A stretch of DNA of 64,000 bases. Origin: Phytophthora quininea (taxonomy: Eukaryota; Oomycota; Peronosporomycetes; Peronosporales; Peronosporaceae). The position numbers and the translations under genes were made by a program. Below the pieces are notes generated by a model. That model was not told where the DNA came from, made no database searches, and saw nothing but the letters and a program-made list of their open reading frames with translations. The DNA lies in NCBI GenBank assembly GCA_011947345.1, contig JAAVTG010000593.1, positions 62,001-126,000 of the forward strand. Direction: 5' to 3'. Below, one piece after another: positions 57,337 through 64,000 of this stretch (its first letter is position 1; the number at the start of each line of letters is the position of its first letter).

Positions 57337-57868
57337 GGTTGAGGGATATAGAGTTTATCGTGTGGGTGATCGCCAGGTTTTCGTTGCTGCACTTTAATAT
57401 CTCCGGCCTCAAGATCTTCTTTAGCGCCTCTTCGGGGGCCCCCTTCTTGGATGCGAAGCCCCCCTCGTGGAGGAGGGGAGTCTCAAGGTCTCAAGGCACA
57501 AACAAATAAGACATACAGGTACCAAAGCGTGTAAGGCACAGCCTCTAGCGATATCAGGAGTCTATTAGTTAGCACTAACAGAGAATAGATTTACCTTCAG
57601 GCAGAGGGTAGAAGGTTTTTCTCCGGTAGCATGGCAGTCAGCACTACACTGTCACTGCTCCAATCTGAATTGAACTCGCGCGCGATCGGTGCCCCCGTCC
57701 ATAAATTGATGGCACGATGGCTGTGAACTGCAGGAAACACCAACGGGAATCGCTCCATCGGAACAATTTCCTCGACACTTACTGGACGGTGGTTAATCTC
57801 TTTTTTGGCAAGAATCTGTGTAGTTTCCCGATCAACTATTCGAGTAGGTTGCTGCTGCCACCGGAAAA
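57337..57868 (-). repeat. Cassette spacer between RxLR copy 3 and ankyrin copy B
   Basis: 532 nt, the inverted equivalent of 41136-41667 and the same length. Confidence 0.75.
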
Positions 57869-58383
57869 CTAATCCACCCTAACCTTGACAGGGTTCTTGA
57901 CGGGGTGGGCCTTGCCCCAGTACTTTATAAACTGGCGCCAAAAGTGGTAGCCCTCGTCATGATCCAACATACTCGGCGACCAGTTCTCCACCTTCCACTT
58001 AATGTTGAACTTGTCCGCCACCTTCGCCGGAGTCCACCCCTTGGATTCGATATCTCTGAACGTCTTGCTGGCCTGGCTTCGGAGCTGCCAGTTCTTGATG
58101 GCATAGTCGAGAGTCTTGGAGAGTTTTTGCCGTCGGCAGTCGTCAACCGGTTCACTGTGCTTGGGATTTTGCCCACGACCGGATCGATCAGAGGAGCTCT
58201 TTCTTCGTCGGTCGAGTAATTGTCGTCTTCCGAGTCTTCCTCCTTCGTTGTCGTCGTCGATCGGAGGAACCGAGGCGCTTGGACAGAGTTCGTAGTACTT
58301 TGGACGAGCGCACCGGTCGAAACAGCGTCGAAGCTTGACAGCAGAACGGAGGCAGCAACGAGGACGATTCCAGTGAGACGCAT
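57869..58383 (-). CDS. RxLR effector gene, copy 3 (inverted; same frame change)
   Basis: The start at 58383 opens a signal peptide as in copies 1 and 2. One codon is lost near residue 29-30, then RFLR and DEER follow. The frame change is at the T5 run 58124-58128 (A5 on the coding strand), the identical place to the other copies, and the -1 frame runs to a stop at 57869-57871. The tail has a Leu-to-Trp change near its middle compared with copies 1 and 2. Sequence upstream of the start diverges from copies 1 and 2 but keeps the promoter element. Confidence 0.8.
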
Positions 58384-58414
58384 GGCGAATTTTGATCGAG
58401 GCGGGACTTCAGCT

Positions 58415-58430
58415 GCAAATTGAGAAGTGA
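58415..58430 (-). promoter_or_regulatory. Oomycete Inr+FPR core promoter, RxLR copy 3
   Basis: Minus-strand TCACTTCTCAATTTGC lies 32 nt before the start at 58383. Confidence 0.75.
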
Positions 58431-58825
58431 TCTCCGCTTGACTCCAAACCTCGACCACGAAGGAATTTTAAGGCCTCAGCACAAGTGGCTTTCACGCAAC
58501 CACGTCTCCACGAGCCAGTTTTTCAGCGGAGTTCGAATGTACAAGAGCCAATTGAGATGTGCAAGTCGCTGTTAGGCAAACGACAACGACCATTGAGAGC
58601 AAGTTTGCTGTCCGAAGGTGGCAGTTTGAAGTGTCTGCAGGTATGGAGACACGATGGGGAGTCGGCGAAGCTCCCTAAGTTAGCCAGTAGTCTATTAGAT
58701 GCTAATCGACAAGTGAGCTAAATGAGCTTGTCTATCGTTTGGGGACTCCGTGCCCCGAGCACGGAGTTGGGTGGTTGACAGCCGTGTCACCACAAGAGTC
58801 GTTATCTACTCGGAGGTCATCACGT

Positions 58826-59935
58826 GATACGATACCGTGTCCAGAGGTTCGGATTAGCGGGAAAAATCGAGTAGTAGGATTATTGATACAAGTACTGCTG
58901 CTGTTATTAATATACCACGATACTTTTGAAAAATTGAGAGCCCTGTAGTAGTATTAGTCAAATTGTATTAATACTTCGATGATACTTTGAGCAAACGAGC
59001 GGTGAAACGTCTGAAGAAATTGTTTCGGAGACGAGCGTCAAGAACCTGTGGTTTTACTTAATAGCAGTGAAGACTTATCAGGTGTTTGTGACTCAAGAAT
59101 GTGTACAGGCGCGCTCGAACTGGCCATGGCTCGTATAAAAGTACTGGATGGCCGCCCAGAGATGGTGTGCAACATCTGATAAGTTACACTATAACCAATC
59201 ACCTCACACTCGCCCGTCCTCGAAGTGACTTCCGATTGCTTGGTTTGTTGCTCCGCCACCGCTACAGCAGCCGAAAGATACGCAGCTCCAGGACCCACAG
59301 CCGACGTGGTAGCCCCGAACCTGAACACAACGGCCGCCACCACAAGAAGCAGCGCCACTCGCGCCGAAGGGAGTCCTACCACGACCACAGGGAGCCGCCA
59401 CCACCACCGCCAGCCCAGAAAGACGGCAGCGAAGACAGCGCCGCCCACGACGACACGGTCGGAAGCTACGCCGGCAAACCTGGCGACTGCCTTCTCAACC
59501 GCTACAAGATCCTAAGAGAAGCAGGTCTGGGCACCTTCGGCCGCGTGCTCGAGTGTCTGGAACAGCGCAACGGTAAGATTTTGCACTTCACAACTCAACT
59601 ACTAGGGGTTCCAAAAGAGACGAGTTTTCGTTGCCTATTCACATTTCATTATCAATTCACCTTTGAAGGTCCCAACTGATAGGAATTTGTATCGTGCGAG
59701 GCCCTGGGCACGTTGATCACCTTCCTGCTCGGCCTCATGGATTGGACTTACAAAGTATTATCAGAGTAGTAGAGGTAATACAAAAAAACTGTATTGATAT
59801 TACTGATATTAATACAAATACTTTTGACAAATATGCTCGTATTAGTATTACTATTTTAAGTATTGTATTACTGAATAATACAATACTTTGGATAATCTGA
59901 ACCTCTGACCGTGTCATCATGGCTCGCGTTACGAC
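58826..59935 (+). mobile_element. TIR (foldback-like) element carrying a kinase exon
   Basis: GTCCAGAGGTTCGGATTA (58839-58856) is mirrored by TAATCTGAACCTCTGAC (59893-59909). AT-rich inner arms (58870-58990 and 59750-59890) share TTGTATTA and ATACTTTG blocks in inverted order, giving degenerate terminal inverted repeats of roughly 100-150 bp. The central part holds an exon of a CLK/LAMMER-type kinase and no transposase, as in Pack-type elements. The outer boundaries are approximate. Confidence 0.5.
59101..59572 (+). pseudogene. CLK/LAMMER-type kinase, first-exon fragment
   Basis: An Arg/Ser/His-rich stretch (SSRKIRSSRTHSRRGSPEPE) is followed by a kinase start (LLNRYKILREAGLGTFGRVL) with the glycine-rich loop GLGTFG at about 59524-59545. 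A GT donor (CAACG|GTAAGA) ends the exon at 59572, and the next kinase exon (the VAIK lysine) is not found. CLK kinases phosphorylate SR splicing factors. Here only the ATP-loop exon remains. The start codon at 59101 is uncertain. Confidence 0.6.
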
Positions 59936-60227
59936 TTGATGTGCACGAGACCATCCAGTCACCACCACTGCGGCTGGCTGGGATCGAAAAAAACAAAAAC
60001 ATTGGCATTGTAAAAATGTTCTCCACAATATTGATTGTGGCGACCTCGTCCAATATTGCCAGGATCGTAATGGCAGCTAGCAACTTCTACTGGTAGCTAA
60101 TCGTACTCTTCAGCCTCTACTTCGCTATCTTCTCATGCTACCCTCTCTGCCTACTTAATCCTGAAGGAGAGGATTGACTCGAGCGTCTTCGCACTCATTC
60201 GCTTCCGCATATATTATGCTTCAAGGA
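59936..60227. other. Intergenic, no gene recognised
   Basis: Short frames only. Confidence 0.4.
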
Positions 60228-60925
60228 AGGAAATTGAATTGATTAACTGTTTAGCGGATTTCTCGTCTTGAGGTGATAAGCTATCTATCCGTGAGAGTTA
60301 CGTTCGTGTCGCCCACAAGTGGTGCATGGGTTCCGGGAGATTATTTTCTGGCGGATCAAAGCCAAGTTGTTGCAGCACGCAGACCACAGTAGCGCGGTTG
60401 CAATGAAGCTCATGTGCGTGTCGGTAGAGGAATTGGTAGTGCATCTTGAACGAGTTCAGCAGATTGGGAATACTTGGCTCTTCAGCTGTCGTTTCCTGGA
60501 AATGAATGTCGTTCCTGAGCCGCCATGTTGCGTGAAACACTATCGCTGTGTAGATCCTCCATAGAAGTATCAGTTCTTTGTGCTCACTTCTCCAGTTCCT
60601 ACGGAGGTCTTGCAATCTTGGGAAGAGTAGCAACCTCCAGCTTAGATCGGCGCAAAAGAACGTCGACCACTGGCTCCATAGTTCGCTCCACATTGGTTCT
60701 AATGACGGGTACGTGAAAAAACAGTGTTCTACCGTTTCGATCTCCTGGCATTCCGGACGAACGCAGTTTTGGAAGGTAGGATTTAGTTCTCTGAGGAAGT
60801 ATAGTCGTGAACCGACTGTGAGGTCTCGAAGCACATTCGTACCATCACATCATGAATTACCGGCAGCAGATATCCACGTAGAGAAATCACACTGGACAAG
60901 GTGTCATGAATCCTTTGTCGAGGTG
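60228..60925 (-). mobile_element. 5'-truncated LINE (minus)
   Basis: It codes for LTVGSRLYFLRELNPTFQNC, the zinc-binding tail CVRPECQEIETVEHCF and WRLLLFPRLQDLRRNW, and ends with the family 3' end at about 60230-60290. The 5' junction at 60925 abuts ankyrin copy C at the same ankyrin position as the LINE/copy B junction (55528). Confidence 0.8.
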
Positions 60926-62726
60926 CATCTTTCAGTACAGCTTGTCGGGTGCAAGTATTTCACCTCCTCTAGCTGATCCCCCACTAGCCGCTCCTGCCAA
61001 GGCTTCTGCGGTATTTCTCACCAAGGATCGCTTGTGAAGCCACTCCACGACATGTAGTTGGCCCATTGCCGCAACCGTGAGTATTGTTGTTGCCGTGCAA
61101 CCCGCGACACTGTTCCCATGCAGCCATTTCAGTATCTCCACCCGCCCAGCAGCAGCTTCATCCATCGCATTAGTCGTGCACCTTCCGAGCGAGACGCAAG
61201 CAGGAGTTTCAAAATCTTGAGCTTCGTCTCCCAGCGTTCCTGCAATTGGCTTTCGAGAACATTCCAAGTCGCAAGGTAGCAGATGCCTTCTAACTGTAAA
61301 CAGGTTTCGGCCGTTGTCCATTGCGGCACGTGTACACCCCTCCGAGCGATTCTCCAGCAAAAACCATTTCACACTTTCGAGATGACCGCGACCTACAGCA
61401 TAATCCATGGAGTTGGTCGTACATCCTTCCGCCCTATTCACATGCAACCACTTGACAACATTTAAATGGCCATACGCGGCCGCAGTGTCCATACCGGCGC
61501 GTATACATCGTAGACCAGGGTCATTCCAGCTATGTAGCAATAGGTCGACGTTGTGCAGGAACTGAAGTACCTCTAGCTGACTCTCGCAGGCAGGGACGTC
61601 CATGGCAGCGTTCGGGACATCATTGTTGTCAGTATTTCTTCGGTGTCAGCGTCCCGACAGAGCTCTTGGAAATAGTGCCCATGCAACCACCGAACTACAG
61701 CGAGCTTCACTTAAATGCCGCCGAGTGCATGGCTTGTAACGCCCCGTGCACAATTTGAAGCTGTCTCCTTCGCATGAGCAGCCACTGCAGGACAGGAAGA
61801 GCACCTCGGTTACTAGCCCGTACGACAGTGCGAATGGAAGCGATACTGTTGTCTCTTGTCCAGAAATCCGACACGACCCAGTCGCCGAAGTCGAGAGCGG
61901 TGAAGTCCGCCACATAGAGGAGATTTTCGTGGACCATGTCGTCCGTGTTTCCAAGGCCCCTTTCGATTAAATAGCGGACCACTTTGTCTCGACGATACCA
62001 AAACCCCTCATCGGAGGTTCCTTCAGTCAAGTGGTCATGTGTCACCACTACAACGTCCACACCAAAACCTTTAGCCACGAACCACTGGACCATGTCCAGA
62101 TCCGCAAACGTCACAAGTTGCTTTCTAGTCGCTCTCCAGTCCTTGGTCTCCCCTCAAGCCACACGACAACGTCCCGATGATTTCTAGACGCTGCCTCGTG
62201 GATGCAATAGCTGCCCCAAACCACTGGAGTCCGCTGCTGTTCTTCCACAAATGCCTATGACCACGGCAGTCTCTGGATGGACAGGCCATCCCTGGAAAGG
62301 AGTCAACAGCTACTGCACCAGTCGCAGGTCTCGGCGGTTGATGGCATGTCCGTAGTTGAGCTGTCAGCGACAGAAAGTTCTTTCGCTCTCGGGAGTCAGC
62401 TCCTGGTCGTTAAGGTAGCGCTTCCAGACGCCCCGAGATCGTTAACGCCATCGTATCGAACTTCCTGGTGGCCGACATTTCGCTGATGCTGGCGTGTTGG
62501 GTGCGTCCAATCGGTTCATTGTCGTTGGCGGAGATGATTTGGACACGAGATCGTCATGCCAACCGATGGACTGGAGCGTATCTGATTGCTTCGTGTGCGT
62601 CAACCGGAAGAGTGACTCGGTTCGAGATCTAGAAGCCTCCAGTTAGAGGTTTTGGAGAAGCAATGGCGAGGCGCTCTCCTGAAATATATGTCGAATTGTG
62701 GTCGACTGGGCTCTGCGTAGCGGCAT
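60926..62726 (-). pseudogene. Ankyrin-repeat gene, copy C
   Basis: Nearly identical to copy B over 60926-62395 (scattered single-base differences; offset about 5401 nt), with the same ankyrin units. Sequence 62396-62580 is inverted relative to copies A and B, which destroys the N-terminal reading. The start MPLRR... is kept at 62726. A pseudogene. Confidence 0.75.
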
Positions 62727-63010
62727 GGTTGAGGGATATAGAGTTTATCGTGTGGGTGATCGCCAGGTTTTCGTTGCTGCACTTTAATATCTCCGGCCTC
62801 AAGATCTTCTTTAGCGCCTCTTCGGGGGACCCCCTTCTTGGATGCGAAGCCCCCCTTGTGGAGGAGGGGAAGTCTCAAGGTCTCAAGGCACAAACAAATA
62901 AGACATACAGGTACCAAAGCGTGTAAGGCACAGCCTTTAGCGATCTGAGGAGTCTATCAGTTAGCACTAATAGAGAATAGATTTACCTTCAGGCAGAGGG
63001 TAGAAGTTTT
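62727..63010 (-). repeat. Truncated cassette spacer, copy C
   Basis: The ankyrin-side 284 nt of the 532-nt cassette spacer are kept. The RxLR side is replaced from 63011 on. Confidence 0.7.
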
Positions 63011-63015
63011 CTTGG

Positions 63016-63066
63016 GAGAAAATTGAATTGATTGACTGTTCAGCGGATTTCTCGTCTTAAGGTGAA
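63016..63066 (-). mobile_element. LINE 3'-end remnant
   Basis: About 50 nt (GAATTGATTGACTGTTCAGC, then GGATTTCTCGTCTTAAGGTGA) match the 3' terminus of the LINE family at 17.7, 54.1 and 60.2 kb. Confidence 0.65.
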
Positions 63067-63263
63067 ATTGCGAACCACTTGTGAATGACTCGCTAACGAC
63101 AGAAAGCGGAAAATTTTTTCAAGGGTAACCGAGCGGTCTGGTCCCGGATCTGGTCTCGCACGATCAACACCACAAGGATCTACAGGCGCATGTAGGATAA
63201 AAATTTCATATGAAAAAATATATTATCGAGCAATTAAGTTCTGTTCAATTGGCACTCGCAAAA

Positions 63264-63656
63264 ATGCCATCGCCATCCAACATCGCCTGCACCCGCTGCA
63301 GGACCAAGCTTAAGTCCAAGCGGAACATGAAGGTCCACCAAGGGCGCAGGATCTGCAAGGAAACCCACAACCCAAAGTTGCGGGCAAAACGACTGAAGCG
63401 CGCCAAGGACAAGGCCAGGAAGGCTGACCGCGAGCGAAAAAGAGTCAATTACTCCACCAAGCTCAAGAAGTGCGGCATTTGCACGAACTTCACGGCGCGA
63501 TCGGTTCGCTTGGAGAATCGCCCGCACGCTCTTCACCGTCGGTGCTTCCTCACGTGGGCGAAATCGTGCCGCCAAGGGATGCTCGAAGATTACAGCCCAA
63601 GTGAAGGTCCACCACCGTGCCCTTTCTGCAGGAGCCCCTCCAGGGTGATGAGTTAG
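63264..63656 (+). CDS. Small Cys/His-rich (RING-like) basic protein
   Basis: An intact frame. An in-frame ATG at 63210 would add 18 residues, but 63264 (MPSPSNIACTRC) starts directly before the first zinc ligands. The first cluster is CTRCRTKLKSKRNMKVHQGR then RIC (C-x2-C...H...C). A Lys/Arg-rich linker follows, then a second cluster CGIC...HALHRRCFLTW... and CPFC near the C-terminus, spaced like a RING or treble-clef finger. It could be a ubiquitin ligase-like or nucleic-acid-binding protein. Family not recognised. Confidence 0.6.
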   Translation: MPSPSNIACTRCRTKLKSKRNMKVHQGRRICKETHNPKLRAKRLKRAKDKARKADRERKRVNYSTKLKKCGICTNFTARSVRLENRPHALHRRCFLTWAKSCRQGMLEDYSPSEGPPPCPFCRSPSRVMS

Positions 63657-64000
63657 CTAATCTTAAAATTTGCGCTTTGCGAGTTAATCTGGTTGACTTT
63701 GTCTAACATTATTTCAACTGGATAAACTTATCTATACCGGAAAGTAAACGAAGAATTCCTCGGCTAGATTTGTACATGTCTTTGCTTGAAAATGAAGATT
63801 TTCACTCTGTTAAACATTATAGTTCACTATTCGTGTTGGTAACGCGTCGTTCGGCTAAAATCTTCTTGTTTTGGGCAAATCTCGGCTAGTTTTATATGAA
63901 TCTGCAGCTTTTGCGCTCGGCACTAATGGACAACACATCTTTAGATCTGATCCCATGCGATAAGATCGTTTTACAAGCACAGGCTAATAATGAAGGTGAG
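63657..64000. other. Right edge, no gene recognised
   Basis: AT-richer sequence without a recognisable frame. A feature may start beyond the window. Confidence 0.4.

Noticed and set aside
1..64000. CRISPR arrays, operons, tRNA or rRNA genes
   Set aside because: No direct-repeat/spacer pattern and no tRNA or rRNA signature were seen. Eukaryotic introns and gene content argue against a prokaryotic reading.

Overview
The window is eukaryotic and comes from an oomycete, most likely Phytophthora or a close relative. It carries RxLR effector genes, a Crinkler (CRN) remnant, a cluster of NLP (necrosis- and ethylene-inducing-like) genes and degenerate ankyrin genes of the oomycete type. It has short GT-AG introns (56-82 nt) and several copies of the oomycete core promoter (initiator TCAYTYY plus a CAATTTGC-like flank) 30-50 nt before start codons. 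Species cannot be fixed from the sequence alone.

Layout. 0-5 kb: CRN remnant cut by a LINE, an NLP pseudogene split by another LINE, and an intact NLP gene. 5-17 kb: transposon-rich (two DIRS-like elements in opposite orientation, a two-gene PIF/Harbinger element, unidentified degenerate coding sequence, a coiled-coil gene broken by a perfect hairpin, a 5'-truncated LINE). 17.8-19.4 kb: a second NLP and a paralogue of the coiled-coil gene. 19.6-39.8 kb: gene-rich housekeeping island (TPR/nucleotidyltransferase, NOL8, questin-oxidase-like, amphipathic Ala/Ser-rich protein, two small charged proteins, MIF and a damaged second MIF, a three-exon START/M96-like gene, a membrane protein, and an S74-like/coiled-coil/AAA ATPase of the ATAD3 type). 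40-63 kb: effector and repeat zone. It holds three copies of one RxLR gene and three copies (one only an N-terminal piece) of one ankyrin gene, moved together as a cassette and interleaved with hAT, LINE and LTR debris, a GATC-dense minisatellite-like block and a TIR element carrying a kinase exon. A small Cys/His-rich protein sits at the right edge.

Themes. (1) Many otherwise sound genes are broken by one missing base, nearly always the same -1 shift and often at a homopolymer. This looks more like consensus indels than gene death and should be settled before calling pseudogenes. (2) All three RxLR copies change frame at the same A5 run. (3) The RxLR-ankyrin cassette is present directly, inverted and truncated, and one copy carries a small internal inversion. 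(4) Three LINE insertions can be reconstructed from target-site duplications.

The NLP and RxLR genes would act outside the pathogen cell on the plant host. The 19-40 kb genes are mostly nuclear, mitochondrial or membrane housekeeping functions with no visible operon-like link.
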